Assembly (NCBI GenBank): GCA_946628455.1
Contig: CAMOWP010000004.1
Span: 1 to 23,592 of the forward strand
From: an uncultured Clostridia bacterium
GTDB lineage: Bacteria > Bacillota > Clostridia > Oscillospirales > Acutalibacteraceae
Length of the DNA stretch: 23,592 nt
Direction of reading: 5' to 3'
Shown here: positions 1 to 11,757 of the stretch, piece after piece
How positions within the stretch are numbered: position 1 is the first letter of the stretch
How the letters are laid out: the number at the start of each line of letters is the position of its first letter
Program-made: the position numbers and the translations under genes
The notes under the pieces: model-generated
The model's database searches: none
Seen by the model: the letters and a program-made list of their open reading frames with translations, nothing else
What the model was told of the DNA's origin: nothing

Positions 1-1244
1 GGCTTATTAGTCGGAATCTCAACAACGTCGAGCTTATAGATTTCGTCAAATTCTCGAGCCTCGGTAGCAGCGGTACCCGTCATACCGGAAAGCTTCTTAT
101 AAAGACGGAAGTAATTCTGGAAGGTAATGGTTGCAAGAGTTTTGCTCTCATGCTCAACCTTAACGCCCTCTTTTGCTTCAAGAGCCTGATGAAGACCTTC
201 GTTATAACGTCTGCCTTCCATAATACGACCTGTGAACTCGTCAACGATTTTAACCTGACCGTCTTTAACAACGTAGTCAATATCTCTTGTCATAACGCCG
301 TGAGCCTTGATAGCCTGGTCGATATGATGACGGAGAGTTGTATGCTCAATATCCATAAGGTTTTCAACGTTGAAGAATTCCTCAGCCTTTTCAACACCGC
401 TCTTGAGGAGGGTAGCTGTCTTAGCCTTCTCGTCAACTACATAGTCGCCGTCATAATTCTCTTCTGTATCTTCCTTGTCGTCAGTTTTTGCAACCTTAAC
501 CATAGTAAGAGTTTTGGCAAAGATGTCAGCCTGACGGTAAAGGTCGGTTGACTGTTCGCCCTTACCGCTGATGATAAGAGGAGTACGCGCCTCGTCGATA
601 AGAATTGAGTCAACCTCATCGACGATACCGAAGATATGGCCTCTCTGAACCTTCTGCTCTTTATACTGTACCATATTATCACGAAGATAGTCGAAGCCCA
701 TCTCGTTGTTGGTACCGTAAGTGATATCGCAGTTGTATGCCTCCTGTCTCTCAGCATTGCTCTTTTCGTGGATGATAAGACCGACTGAAAGACCGAGGAA
801 ACGGTAAACCTTACCCATCCATTCGGAGTCACGCTTTGCGAGGTAGTCGTTAACGGTTACGATGTGAACGCCTTCGCCTGTGAGCGCGTTAAGATATGCA
901 GGGAGGGTAGCAACAAGAGTTTTACCTTCACCTGTTTTCATCTCGGCGATTCTGCCCTGATGGAGAACCATACCGCCGATAAGCTGAACGTCAAAGTGTC
1001 TGAGTCCGATAACACGGTCAGCAGCCTCGCGGCAAACTGCAAAAGCGTCGGGGAGGATATCGTCAAGAGTTTCGCCGTCAGCAAGCCTGCCTTTGAGAAT
1101 CTGAGTCTGAGAAGCGAGCTCCTTGTCGTCCATTTCCTTGTACTTGTCCGCAAGGTCATTAATCTTATTAACTGTTTTCTGGAGCTTCTTAACCTCTTTC
1201 TTAGAGTAGTCTCCGAAAATTGCTGTTACAAATTTGTTAGCCAT
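1..1244 (-). CDS. secA: Preprotein translocase ATPase SecA, N-terminal part (cut by window edge)
   Basis: SecA is the cytosolic ATPase that pushes preproteins through the SecYEG channel. The frame is open from an ATG at 1244 to the left edge, giving about 414 N-terminal residues of a protein usually 800-900 long. The translation starts [19 protein letters not shown]. It carries the Walker A motif MKTGEGKT at residues 102-109, the [11 protein letters not shown]alker B/DEAD region from residue 209, and the TGTA motif in [13 protein letters not shown] near the cut end. These positions match those of known SecA proteins, so NBD1 and the preprotein-crosslinking region are intact as far as visible. 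An AGGTG ribosome binding site lies 9 bp before the ATG, and a consensus promoter sits at 1282-1310. A small lipoprotein gene lies directly upstream on the same strand. The ending lies outside the window, so completeness cannot be judged. Confidence 0.97.
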   Translation of the reverse strand, partial: MANKFVTAIFGDYSKKEVKKLQKTVNKINDLADKYKEMDDKELASQTQILKGRLADGETLDDILPDAFAVCREAADRVIGLRHFDVQLIGGMVLHQGRIAEMKTGEGKTLVATLPAYLNALTGEGVHIVTVNDYLAKRDSEWMGKVYRFLGLSVGLIIHEKSNAERQEAYNCDITYGTNNEMGFDYLRDNMVQYKEQKVQRGHIFGIVDEVDSILIDEARTPLIISGKGEQSTDLYRQADIFAKTLTMVKVAKTDDKEDTEENYDGDYVVDEKAKTATLLKSGVEKAEEFFNVENLMDIEHTTLRHHIDQAIKAHGVMTRDIDYVVKDGQVKIVDEFTGRIMEGRRYNEGLHQALEAKEGVKVEHESKTLATITFQNYFRLYKKLSGMTGTAATEAREFDEIYKLDVVEIPTNK

Positions 1245-1281
1245 TTATTTTTCACCTCATAGGAAAATTTTCGTAAAATCA

Positions 1282-1310
1282 ATAATATCATAAACAGGAT
1301 TTTATGTCAA
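1282..1310 (-). promoter_or_regulatory. sigma-A promoter for secA
   Basis: On the minus strand, TTGACA (1305-1310) and TATTAT (1282-1287) are separated by exactly 17 bp, with an extended -10 TGA directly before the -10 box. It lies about 40 bp upstream of the secA start, between the lipoprotein stop and secA. This implies secA has its own strong promoter even if some transcript reads through from the lipoprotein gene. Confidence 0.8.
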
Positions 1311-1347
1311 TTAATATTTTAATTAATAACATAATAAGGGTTTCGCA

Positions 1348-1956
1348 TTACTGCGACTGGGAAAACGCCTCTTTAATCGCCGTAAGAACTCCGCCCGAAA
1401 CAGCGTCCTCCGCTTTTTCGTCAAAGCTCAGGATTAAGTTTGATTTTCCCTTTTCAATAGAAACGGTAATCTCTTTGGGATTGTCAGGCACCGTTGCCTC
1501 TGAAATTTCAGCATTAAGCTTTTCAAGCGATGTGTCGAGGAAGGTTTCGTTGTTGAGCAGTCCCGCAAGCTCGAAAAGTGATTTTCCGTCCGTCAGCTCC
1601 TTGGTGAACTTTGAAGCGATAGCCGCCATATCGCGGTTTTTAACAAGAAGGGTAACCGTCTTGTTTTTCTTGTCTATTGACTTAACCTCAATTTCAAGCT
1701 TTTCAAACATAGCTCTGCCGAGCTTTGCAAACTGAGGATGAGATTTTGAAAGATTGAGAATAGTCTTAAGCGTTGAGCTTTTGACATATTTTTCAAGCGT
1801 AATGCTGTCAAAATCCTTAAGCGCCTTCTCAACCGTTTCAACGGTTGCGGTTATGTTCTTGTCGCTCATTGAAGCGCCGCCGCTGCAGGCGGAAAGCCCG
1901 AGCGAAAACGCAAGGCAGAGCACAAGGCATAAGCTTCTCTTTAAATTCTTCTGCAT
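1348..1956 (-). CDS. Putative secreted lipoprotein of unknown function
   Basis: This is a 202-residue protein with a lipoprotein signal: positively charged MQKNLKR, a hydrophobic core, then the lipobox L21-S22-A23-C24. C24 is the predicted lipidation site, so the mature protein should be anchored outside the membrane. The mature part is mixed-charge, roughly 175 residues, with many Lys, Glu and Ser and no catalytic motif I recognise. The pattern (two short alpha/beta stretches around ITATVETVEKALKDFD and KEITVSIEKGKSNLIL) resembles small DUF4878- or DUF5105-like clostridial lipoproteins, but I cannot assign it. Start: AAGGAG lies about 7 bp before the ATG, and a consensus promoter is at 1992-2020. 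It precedes secA by 103 bp on the same strand; no functional link is visible. Confidence 0.85.
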   Translation of the reverse strand: MQKNLKRSLCLVLCLAFSLGLSACSGGASMSDKNITATVETVEKALKDFDSITLEKYVKSSTLKTILNLSKSHPQFAKLGRAMFEKLEIEVKSIDKKNKTVTLLVKNRDMAAIASKFTKELTDGKSLFELAGLLNNETFLDTSLEKLNAEISEATVPDNPKEITVSIEKGKSNLILSFDEKAEDAVSGGVLTAIKEAFSQSQ

Positions 1957-1991
1957 AATTTACTCCTTAACAGGTAAACGTCATCCTTTTA

Positions 1992-2020
1992 ATTATATAT
2001 AATTATAAAGCTTTTTGCAA
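1992..2020 (-). promoter_or_regulatory. sigma-A promoter for the lipoprotein gene
   Basis: Minus-strand TTGCAA (2015-2020), a 17-bp spacer, and TATAAT (1992-1997). It lies about 35 bp upstream of the ATG at 1956 and back to back with the promoter at 2047-2075. Confidence 0.7.
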
Positions 2021-2046
2021 CCCAATAATTAAATTTATTAAAAAAA

Positions 2047-2075
2047 TTGCATTTTTTTATCTTATATGGTATAAT
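2047..2075 (+). promoter_or_regulatory. sigma-A promoter for the sugar transferase gene
   Basis: TTGCAT (2047-2052), a 17-bp spacer, and TATAAT (2070-2075) with an extended -10 TGG. The open frame of the next gene can be read back into this promoter, which shows that the upstream in-frame ATG at 2047 is not the real start. Confidence 0.75.
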
Positions 2076-2139
2076 GCGGACATATAAACTACATTATATT
2101 GGTGTAGTATGTCTGTTTAAAGATATTACGAGGATGAAA

Positions 2140-2760
2140 ATGAACGAGTTTTTTGGATATTTATTTGCGCCTATCAAGTGGAAAAGGCTGTTTGATATAG
2201 CCGTTTCCTTTGTTGCGCTGATTCTTTTGATACCGCTGTTTATTGTTATTTGCCTTATTCTTTTCTTTACTCCCGACAGTAAGGTCTTTTTCAGCCACGA
2301 AAGGCGGGGAAGAAAGGGCAGGCCGTTTAAGATTTATAAGTTCCAGACTATGCGAAACAGTACTCCCAACTGCGCAACCTGCGAGCTTGAAAACCCCGAG
2401 CAGTATATAACCGCCCCGGGAAAATTTCTCAGAAAAACAAGCCTTGACGAGCTTCCGCAGCTGTGGAACATCCTTAAAGGCGATATGAGCTTTGTTGGCC
2501 CGAGACCGCTTATTTCTAACGAAATGAGAGCGCACCGCTTAAGACTGGAATACGGCGTTTACCGCTACAGACCGGGGCTTACGGGCTGGGCGCAGATTAA
2601 CGGAAGAGACGATATTTCTCTTATGAAAAAAATGAAGCTCGACAAGGAATACTGCGATAACTGGAGCATAAAATTTGATTTGGAGATACTCTTTAAATCA
2701 GTCAAAACCGTTGTAACGCGTGAAGGCTTCCACGAGGGTATGGTGCACAGGAGAAAGTAA
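2140..2760 (+). CDS. Bacterial sugar transferase (undecaprenyl-phosphate sugar phosphotransferase type)
   Basis: A 206-residue protein of the bacterial sugar transferase family (polyprenyl-phosphate hexose-1-phosphate transferases, as in WcaJ/PglC/EpsL). Such enzymes move a sugar phosphate from a UDP-sugar onto the lipid carrier at the inner face of the membrane, the first step of surface-glycan synthesis. Visible are one hydrophobic membrane segment (about residues 18-42), the basic ERRGRKGRPFKIYKFQTM segment, the family signature RKTSLDELPQLWNILKGDMS followed by FVGPRP, and PGLTGWAQINGR. Length fits the minimal PglC-like form without extra N-terminal helices. The start is set at ATG 2140 because GAGG lies six bases before it and the promoter at 2047-2075 lies upstream; earlier in-frame ATGs overlap or abut that promoter. 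No other glycan genes are nearby, so the sugar and product are unknown. Confidence 0.92.
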   Translation: MNEFFGYLFAPIKWKRLFDIAVSFVALILLIPLFIVICLILFFTPDSKVFFSHERRGRKGRPFKIYKFQTMRNSTPNCATCELENPEQYITAPGKFLRKTSLDELPQLWNILKGDMSFVGPRPLISNEMRAHRLRLEYGVYRYRPGLTGWAQINGRDDISLMKKMKLDKEYCDNWSIKFDLEILFKSVKTVVTREGFHEGMVHRRK

Positions 2761-5973
<3,213 letters not shown>

Positions 5974-5994
5974 AAAAAGTTTATAATTTAATGC

Positions 5995-6023
5995 TTGACT
6001 TTTACAGACGCAAGTATTATATT
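5995..6023 (+). promoter_or_regulatory. sigma-A promoter for the radical SAM gene
   Basis: TTGACT (5995-6000), 17 bp, TATATT (6018-6023). It lies between the lacZ stop and the radical SAM start, leaving a leader of about 70 bases. An AT-rich palindrome TATAAATTGTTTATA at 6051-6065 lies in that leader. Confidence 0.6.
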
Positions 6024-6098
6024 TACTTTTAAGCAAATAACGCACTTAAATATAAATTGTTTATATGACCTTAAGTTTATGGTCGAAAGGAAAAAATT

Positions 6099-7526
6099 AT
6101 GTCTCTTAAAGAATCGGCACTCAGCTTTGCTATTAAAAATGCCGTAAAGTATGCAAGAAAAGATTTTGATAAAAACGCGCCGAGGATTTTAAGCCTCGTT
6201 GAAATGGCTGACGTTAAGAAGGTTAACAGAACTGCTTACGCAGGTCTTCATAAGGCGCTTAACGACCCGAATAACAACTGGATGCAGTTTGTGCGCCGTC
6301 TCGTATGCGACACGGACGAGGCAGCTCTCAACAAGTTTATTCCTGCAGCGATGAACGTTGCAATCAACAGCTACGATGTCCGTATGGCGGCAATCGAAAA
6401 GTACGGCTGTAACGTTCCCTGGGCTATTCTTATGGACCCGACCGCAGCTTGTAACCTTAAGTGTAAGGGCTGCTGGGCAGCAGAATACGGCTATCAGAGC
6501 TCGCTCTCATATGACGATCTCGCAAGAATTATCCGCCAGGCTAAGGAGCTCGGAACATATATGTTCCTTTACACGGGCGGCGAGCCGACTATGCGCCGCG
6601 CAGACCTTATGCGCCTTTGCCGTGAGAATCCTGACTGCTTATTCTTAAGCTTCACAAACGGAACTCTTATCGATGATTCCTTTGCCGATGAAATCGTTGA
6701 GGTCGGTAACTTCTTCCCCGCATTCTCAATTGAAGGTTATGAGGAGGAGAACGATTTCCGCCGCGGCGAGGGCACCTTCCGGAAATGTACTGCAGCTATG
6801 AAGAGGCTTAAGGACAGAGGCGCTCTTTTCGGAGCTTCACTTTGCTACACAAGCAAGAACACGGAGCTTTTAGCTTCTGACGAATATATGGACTGGCTTA
6901 TTGACCAGGGCGTAATGTTCGCGTGGTTCTTTACATATATGCCAACGGGTAACGGCGCTGTAACGGACCTTATGGTATCACCCGAGCAGAGAGCTCTTAT
7001 GTATAAGAAGATGCACGAGTGGAGAGAGACGAAGGCTATTTTCGCTCTTGATTTCTGGAACGACGGCGAGTACGTTCAGGGCTGTATCGCAGGCGGACGT
7101 CACTATTTCCATATCAACTCAAACGGTGACTGCGAGCCTTGCGCATTCGTTCACTACTCAAACGTTAACATCAAAGAGGTTTCCGTTCTTGAAGCGCTTC
7201 AGAGCCCGCTCTTTATGGCGTACAAGAGAAATCAGCCGTTCAATAACAATATGCTCCGTCCGTGCCCCGTGCTTGATAACCCCGGCGCAATCTCAAAGAT
7301 GGTAGCCGAAACGGGCGCTTATTCAACCGAGATGCAGCATCCCGAAAGCGCAAACGAGCTGTTTGACAAGACAGTTGAGGCAGCTAAGGCGTGGAAGGTT
7401 AAGGCTGACGAGCTTTTCGACAGAAACGAGTACATAGCTAAGCACGTTAAGGACGAGAATATGTATAACTTTGAAAAGCCCGACGAGGAGCGCGAATTCA
7501 AAGAATTTGAAAAAACCGAAGCATAA
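6099..7526 (+). CDS. Radical SAM protein with a C-terminal cysteine cluster, substrate unknown
   Basis: A 475-residue member of the radical SAM superfamily, which uses a [4Fe-4S] cluster to cleave S-adenosylmethionine and start radical chemistry. The cluster motif CNLKCKGC gives C118, C122 and C125 (CxxxCxxC). It is followed by the SAM-contacting YTGGEPT (GGEP at 160-163) and a core barrel. After the barrel lie C329, C345 and C348 (SNGDCEPCAF) and C389 (RPCPVLDNP), a spacing like SPASM/twitch auxiliary-cluster domains found in enzymes that modify peptides or proteins. About 115 residues precede the first cluster motif, a long N-terminal extension. No short peptide substrate gene is seen next to it, so a RiPP role is not supported. 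AAAGGA precedes the ATG, and the gene has its own promoter. Function unassigned. Confidence 0.9.
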   Translation: MSLKESALSFAIKNAVKYARKDFDKNAPRILSLVEMADVKKVNRTAYAGLHKALNDPNNNWMQFVRRLVCDTDEAALNKFIPAAMNVAINSYDVRMAAIEKYGCNVPWAILMDPTAACNLKCKGCWAAEYGYQSSLSYDDLARIIRQAKELGTYMFLYTGGEPTMRRADLMRLCRENPDCLFLSFTNGTLIDDSFADEIVEVGNFFPAFSIEGYEEENDFRRGEGTFRKCTAAMKRLKDRGALFGASLCYTSKNTELLASDEYMDWLIDQGVMFAWFFTYMPTGNGAVTDLMVSPEQRALMYKKMHEWRETKAIFALDFWNDGEYVQGCIAGGRHYFHINSNGDCEPCAFVHYSNVNIKEVSVLEALQSPLFMAYKRNQPFNNNMLRPCPVLDNPGAISKMVAETGAYSTEMQHPESANELFDKTVEAAKAWKVKADELFDRNEYIAKHVKDENMYNFEKPDEEREFKEFEKTEA

Positions 7527-7543
7527 ATAACGTGATGAAAAAG

Positions 7544-7570
7544 GGGCGTATCTGCTGGATACGCCCTTTA
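7544..7570 (+). terminator. Probable weak terminator or hairpin after the radical SAM gene
   Basis: A perfect 9-bp stem, GGGCGTATC (7544-7552) and GATACGCCC (7558-7566), with a 5-base loop. Only TTT follows before AAG, so on the plus strand the U-tract is poor and some readthrough into pth is likely. Confidence 0.5.
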
Positions 7571-7604
7571 AGCAGGTTAAAATGAATCTGTTTATGGTGA
7601 TTGT

Positions 7605-8204
7605 ATGGGACTTTTTAGTTTTGGAAGAAAAGGCAAAATTGAATATATCGTTGCGGGGCTCGGAAATCCCGGACCGAAATATCAGAACACCCGTCATAAT
7701 GCAGGTTTTATGGCGCTTGATTTGCTTGCAAGGGAAGAGGGCTTCGAGTTTCGCAAGCTGAAATTCAAGGCGCTCATTGCAGACGAAATGATTAATTCAA
7801 AGCGCTGCCTTCTTATGAAGCCGCAGACCATGATGAACCTTTCGGGCGACGCGATTTATGAGGCAGCCGAATATTATAATATTCCTAACGAAAATATTAT
7901 TATTCTTTTTGACGACGTCAGCCTTGACATAGGCAAAACGCGCATACGCCGCAAGGGCTCGGCAGGCGGGCATAACGGAATAAAGAGTATTATTTCCTGC
8001 CTCGGAACCGAGGAATTTCCGCGCATTAAAATCGGAGTCGGAAAAAAGCCGAACGCAAACTGGGATATGGCGGATTGGGTGCTTTCCGAATTCCCGAAGG
8101 ACAGCGAAAAGGATCTGAACGCCGCCCTGAAAAACTCAGTTGAAGCGCTCAAGCTGCTTGTTGCCGGCGAAATAGACCAAGCAATGAATCTTTACAATTC
8201 TTAA
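7605..8204 (+). CDS. pth: Peptidyl-tRNA hydrolase
   Basis: A 199-residue enzyme that releases stalled peptides from peptidyl-tRNA in the cytosol. The family blocks are all present: VAGLGNPGPKYQNTRHNAGF, with N21 and catalytic H31 (equivalent to N10 and H20 of E. coli Pth); LMKPQTMMNLSG; FDDVSLDIGKTRIRRKGSAGGHNGIKSI; and FPRIKIGVGKKP. Length is normal (about 185-200), apart from a short N-terminal addition of roughly 11 residues, GLFSFGRKGKIE. The ribosome binding site before ATG 7605 is weak (GGTGAT), so a slightly different start cannot be excluded, but no better in-frame start is apparent. mfd starts 36 bp after its stop; pth-mfd is a common operon in Bacillota. Confidence 0.96.
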   Translation: MGLFSFGRKGKIEYIVAGLGNPGPKYQNTRHNAGFMALDLLAREEGFEFRKLKFKALIADEMINSKRCLLMKPQTMMNLSGDAIYEAAEYYNIPNENIIILFDDVSLDIGKTRIRRKGSAGGHNGIKSIISCLGTEEFPRIKIGVGKKPNANWDMADWVLSEFPKDSEKDLNAALKNSVEALKLLVAGEIDQAMNLYNS

Positions 8205-8239
8205 TTTACGCAAGAAATTTTTACACAAAGGAACTGAAT

Positions 8240-11200
8240 ATGAGCTGTTTTTCAAAGGCATTTGAAAGAAGCGGCGAATTTATCAGCCTCAGCAGAGCAA
8301 CCTCCCCCGGTGCGCCTGTTGGGGCAACGGGCGTGCCCTTCGGAGCAAAGGCAGCGCTTGCACATTCGCTGGCAGAAAAACTGAATGAAAAGCTTTTCAT
8401 CATAACGCCTGACGACGCGAGCGCAGTCAGGATGTATGAAAACCTTTCCGCTCTTCAGAGCGGCGTTTTGCTGTACCCGAAAAGAGAATTCACCTTCCTT
8501 GAGGTTGAGGGTATCAGCCGCGAATATGAGCAGCTCAGGCTCGGCGTTCTTGCAAATATTATCAGCTCAAATTACAGCGCGGTTGTGGCTTCAATCGGAG
8601 CGGCAATTCAGTACACAATGCCGCCCGAAGCGCTTAATGAGAGGACCTTTACTATTAAATCAGGCGATGAAATCAGCCTGGATGAAACTGCAAAAAGGCT
8701 TGTAAAAGCAGGCTATACGCGCTTTGACGAGGTTGACGGAACGGCTCAGTTTTCAATCAGGGGCGGCCTGCTTGACATTTATCCGCCGGGGGCTGATTCT
8801 CCGGTAAGGCTTGAGCTCTGGGGCGATACCGTTGATTCAATTGCGCGCTTTGATATTGCAACTCAGCGCAGAACGGGGCTCGTTAACGAGGTTAAAATTA
8901 TCCCTTCAACCGAGGTGCTTTTCAGCTCAAGGGAGGAGCAGGCAAAGAGGATTGACTCGCTTGCGCTTTCACTTAAGGGAAAGGCTGTCAAGGCAAGAGA
9001 AAAGCTATATAAGGACAGCGATAAGCTGAAATCGGGAGTTAACCTCCGCTGCAGCGATAAGTATCTTCCGCTTGCGTATGAATCGGGCGGGCTGTTTGAT
9101 TACCTTGAGGGGCTTTTCATTGTCTGCGAAAGCGGCAGCGTAAAGGAAAAATGCAATAATCAGAACCGTCTTATGACGGAGGAGCTTAAGTGGATGCTTG
9201 AGGACGGCACGCTCTGCAAGGGTATAGATAAGTTTATGCTTACCTTTGAGGAGGTCTGCGAGGCGTATGCGGGTCACGGCGCAATTTATCTTGATTCCTT
9301 CCCGCGCGGCAGCTTTGACACGCCCGTCAGGCATCTTTCAAGCTTTAATATTTACGAAACCGCTCCGTTTTCGGGAACGCTGTCTCAGCTCAAAGAGGAG
9401 CTTTTTCCTCTCACTAAAACGGGATATACCGCCGTTCTTATGGCGGGGACGTCAAGAGCGGGCAAGGCGCTCAGCTATGATTTGAACGACAGCGGCGTTA
9501 ATGCGGTTTTCTTTGAAAAAACTCCGAAGGAGCTCAGCCCGGGAACAGTTAATATTATAACGGGCTCAATGAGCGCAGGCTTTAAGGACAATGACAGCAA
9601 GCTTGCCGTTATAACTCAGGGCAGAGGAACTCAGACTAAAAAGAAGCAAAAGCGCTTTTCGTCAAAGGACGCCCTTCACTCGCTTGACGAGCTTTCGGTG
9701 GGCGATTACATTGTTCACGCAACGCACGGAATCGGAATTTTTGAGGGAATTCATCCTCTTGAAATTCAGGACGTGCGCAAGGACTACATTAAAATTGCAT
9801 ATGCTAAGGGCGACACGCTTTACGTTCCCGTTACTCAGCTTGACCTCGTTTCAAAATATATCGGGCCTGACGAGGAGGGCTCAAGGGTCAAAATTAACAG
9901 GCTCGGCTCGGGCGATTGGGCAAAGACCAAAAGCAGGGTTAAGGCGAGCGTTCAGGATATGGCTAAGGAGCTAATTGCGCTTTACGCCAAAAGGGTGAGC
10001 ACCAAGGGCTACAGCTTTACTCAGGACACCGATTTACAGCGCGATTTTGAGCTGCGCTTTGATTATGAGGAAACGGAGGACCAGCTCCGCTGCGTTGACG
10101 AAATCAAGGGCGATATGGAAAAGCCGTCTCCTATGGACAGACTCCTTTGCGGAGACGTTGGCTTCGGCAAAACGGAGGTTGCGTTGCGCGCCGCGTTTAA
10201 GTGTATCGGCGATAGCAAGCAGTGCGCGATTCTTGTTCCCACAACAGTTCTCGCGCTTCAGCATTTTCAGACGGCAAAAAGAAGGATGGAGGCGTTCCCT
10301 GTAAGAATCGAAATGCTCTCCCGCTTCGTTTCGCCAACCAAGCAGAAGGAAATTCTGCGCGATTTGGCTCAGGGAAGGGTTGACCTTCTTATCGGAACTC
10401 ACAGAATTATCAGCAAGGATATTCAGTTTGCCGACCTCGGACTCCTTATAGTTGACGAGGAGCAGCGCTTCGGAGTTGCGCAGAAGGAAAAAATCAAGGA
10501 AAAATTCCCGAGGGTTGACGTTTTAACGCTTTCGGCAACGCCTATTCCGAGAACGCTTAATATGGCTATGAGCGGAATCAGGGATATGTCTCTTCTTGAG
10601 GAGGCTCCCGGGGACAGATACCCCGTTCAGACCTACGTTGTTGAATACGATTTCGGAATTCTCGTTGAGGCTATGGAAAGAGAGCTCTCAAGGGGCGGAC
10701 AGTGTTATTTTCTGCATAACAGCATTGACACGATTGATTTATGCGCAATGCAGATTAAAAAGGCTATCCCCGAGGCGAGAATCGGAATTGCTCACGGAAG
10801 AATGAGCGAGGAGCAGCTCGGCGATGTCTGGGACGGGCTTTTAAACGGCGAAATTGATATTCTTGTTTGTACAACAATAATTGAAACGGGCGTTGACGTT
10901 CCTAACGTTAACACTCTTATAATTGAAAACGCAGACAGAATGGGCCTTGCTCAGCTTCATCAGATAAGAGGAAGAGTCGGCAGGTCGTCTCGCAGAGGCT
11001 ACGCATATTTTACCTTCAACCGCGGAAAATCGCTTTCAGAGGTTGCTGCGAAAAGGCTTGAAGCGATAAGGGAGTATACGGAATTCGGCTCGGGCTTCAA
11101 AATTGCTATGCGCGATTTACAGATAAGAGGCGCAGGCTCGCTTCTCGGCAACAAGCAGCACGGGCATATGGAGTCGGTAGGCTACGATATGTACTTAAAG

Positions 11201-11692
11201 CTGCTTGAGGAGGCGGTAAGCGAGGAGAAGGGAGAGCGCGCTCCCGATACGGTTGAGGCGCAGTGCCTTATCGACCTTCCCGTTGACGCGTCAATCCCCG
11301 AGGATTACATTACCTCAACCGCCTCAAGGCTTGCTATGTACAAGGCGATTGCGAATATTAAAAACGACAGCGACGCAAACGATGTTTACGACGAGCTGAC
11401 GGACCGCTTCGGCATACCGCCCGCTCAGGTTTACGGGCTTGTTGAAATTGCGCTGCTGAGAAATACGGCGCTTGCGCTGGGTATTAACGAAATCAAGCAG
11501 AGCGGCGGCGCGGTTAATTTCTACATTGATGAGGTCAAGGTTGAATATCTTGTTGCGCTAAATGAGAAAATGCGAAACCGCGCAGGCTTCAAATCGGCAA
11601 AGCGGCCGTATATTTCAGTGAAGCTTAACGGTGAGAATTCCGTTGACGTTGTAAGAACAACGCTTGAAATTTTGCAGGAAAGCTTAAATTAA
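8240..11692 (+). CDS. mfd: Transcription-repair coupling factor Mfd
   Basis: A 1150-residue ATP-dependent DNA translocase that removes RNA polymerase stalled at lesions and recruits UvrA; length is typical (about 1150-1180). An N-terminal UvrB-like module is followed by a CarD-like RNA-polymerase-interaction domain around residues 480-560 (SVGDYIVHATHGIGIFEGI). The superfamily 2 motor has Walker A GDVGFGKT (638-645, K644), Walker B DEEQ (739-742), LSATPIPRTLNM, and GRVGRS in the second RecA lobe; a C-terminal TRCF domain completes it. AAAGGAA precedes ATG 8240. It is cotranscribed with pth and ends at a strong terminator. Oddity: codons for residues about 24-33 form an imperfect 13-bp palindrome (8309-8337) encoding a Gly/Pro-rich stretch. 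Confidence 0.97.
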   Translation: MSCFSKAFERSGEFISLSRATSPGAPVGATGVPFGAKAALAHSLAEKLNEKLFIITPDDASAVRMYENLSALQSGVLLYPKREFTFLEVEGISREYEQLRLGVLANIISSNYSAVVASIGAAIQYTMPPEALNERTFTIKSGDEISLDETAKRLVKAGYTRFDEVDGTAQFSIRGGLLDIYPPGADSPVRLELWGDTVDSIARFDIATQRRTGLVNEVKIIPSTEVLFSSREEQAKRIDSLALSLKGKAVKAREKLYKDSDKLKSGVNLRCSDKYLPLAYESGGLFDYLEGLFIVCESGSVKEKCNNQNRLMTEELKWMLEDGTLCKGIDKFMLTFEEVCEAYAGHGAIYLDSFPRGSFDTPVRHLSSFNIYETAPFSGTLSQLKEELFPLTKTGYTAVLMAGTSRAGKALSYDLNDSGVNAVFFEKTPKELSPGTVNIITGSMSAGFKDNDSKLAVITQGRGTQTKKKQKRFSSKDALHSLDELSVGDYIVHATHGIGIFEGIHPLEIQDVRKDYIKIAYAKGDTLYVPVTQLDLVSKYIGPDEEGSRVKINRLGSGDWAKTKSRVKASVQDMAKELIALYAKRVSTKGYSFTQDTDLQRDFELRFDYEETEDQLRCVDEIKGDMEKPSPMDRLLCGDVGFGKTEVALRAAFKCIGDSKQCAILVPTTVLALQHFQTAKRRMEAFPVRIEMLSRFVSPTKQKEILRDLAQGRVDLLIGTHRIISKDIQFADLGLLIVDEEQRFGVAQKEKIKEKFPRVDVLTLSATPIPRTLNMAMSGIRDMSLLEEAPGDRYPVQTYVVEYDFGILVEAMERELSRGGQCYFLHNSIDTIDLCAMQIKKAIPEARIGIAHGRMSEEQLGDVWDGLLNGEIDILVCTTIIETGVDVPNVNTLIIENADRMGLAQLHQIRGRVGRSSRRGYAYFTFNRGKSLSEVAAKRLEAIREYTEFGSGFKIAMRDLQIRGAGSLLGNKQHGHMESVGYDMYLKLLEEAVSEEKGERAPDTVEAQCLIDLPVDASIPEDYITSTASRLAMYKAIANIKNDSDANDVYDELTDRFGIPPAQVYGLVEIALLRNTALALGINEIKQSGGAVNFYIDEVKVEYLVALNEKMRNRAGFKSAKRPYISVKLNGENSVDVVRTTLEILQESLN

Positions 11693-11715
11693 TCAGCAAT
11701 GCAAATAATATAAAA

Positions 11716-11756
11716 AATAAAACGGTACGCCAGGGACGTACCGTTTTATTTTTGTT
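11716..11756. terminator. Bidirectional terminator between mfd and the DUF3021 gene
   Basis: A perfect 14-bp stem, AATAAAACGGTACG (11716-11729) and CGTACCGTTTTATT (11737-11750), with a 7-base loop. TTTTTG follows on the plus strand, and an A-rich stretch before it provides a U-tract on the minus strand. It serves the two convergent genes. Confidence 0.9.
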
Positions 11757-11757
11757 T

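Noticed and set aside
150..1262. Open frames on the plus strand opposite secA (for example 150-551 and 864-1262)
   Set aside because: They are antisense shadows of a well-conserved secA reading frame and have no ribosome binding site or recognisable protein.
2047..2139. Upstream in-frame starts that would lengthen the sugar transferase by 31 residues
   Set aside because: The region holds a consensus promoter at 2047-2075; the family core starts after ATG 2140, which has GAGG at the right distance.
6051..6084. TATAAATTGTTTATA palindrome and GACC/GGTC pair in the radical SAM leader
   Set aside because: Short and AT-rich or only 4 bp; likely chance in this sequence context.
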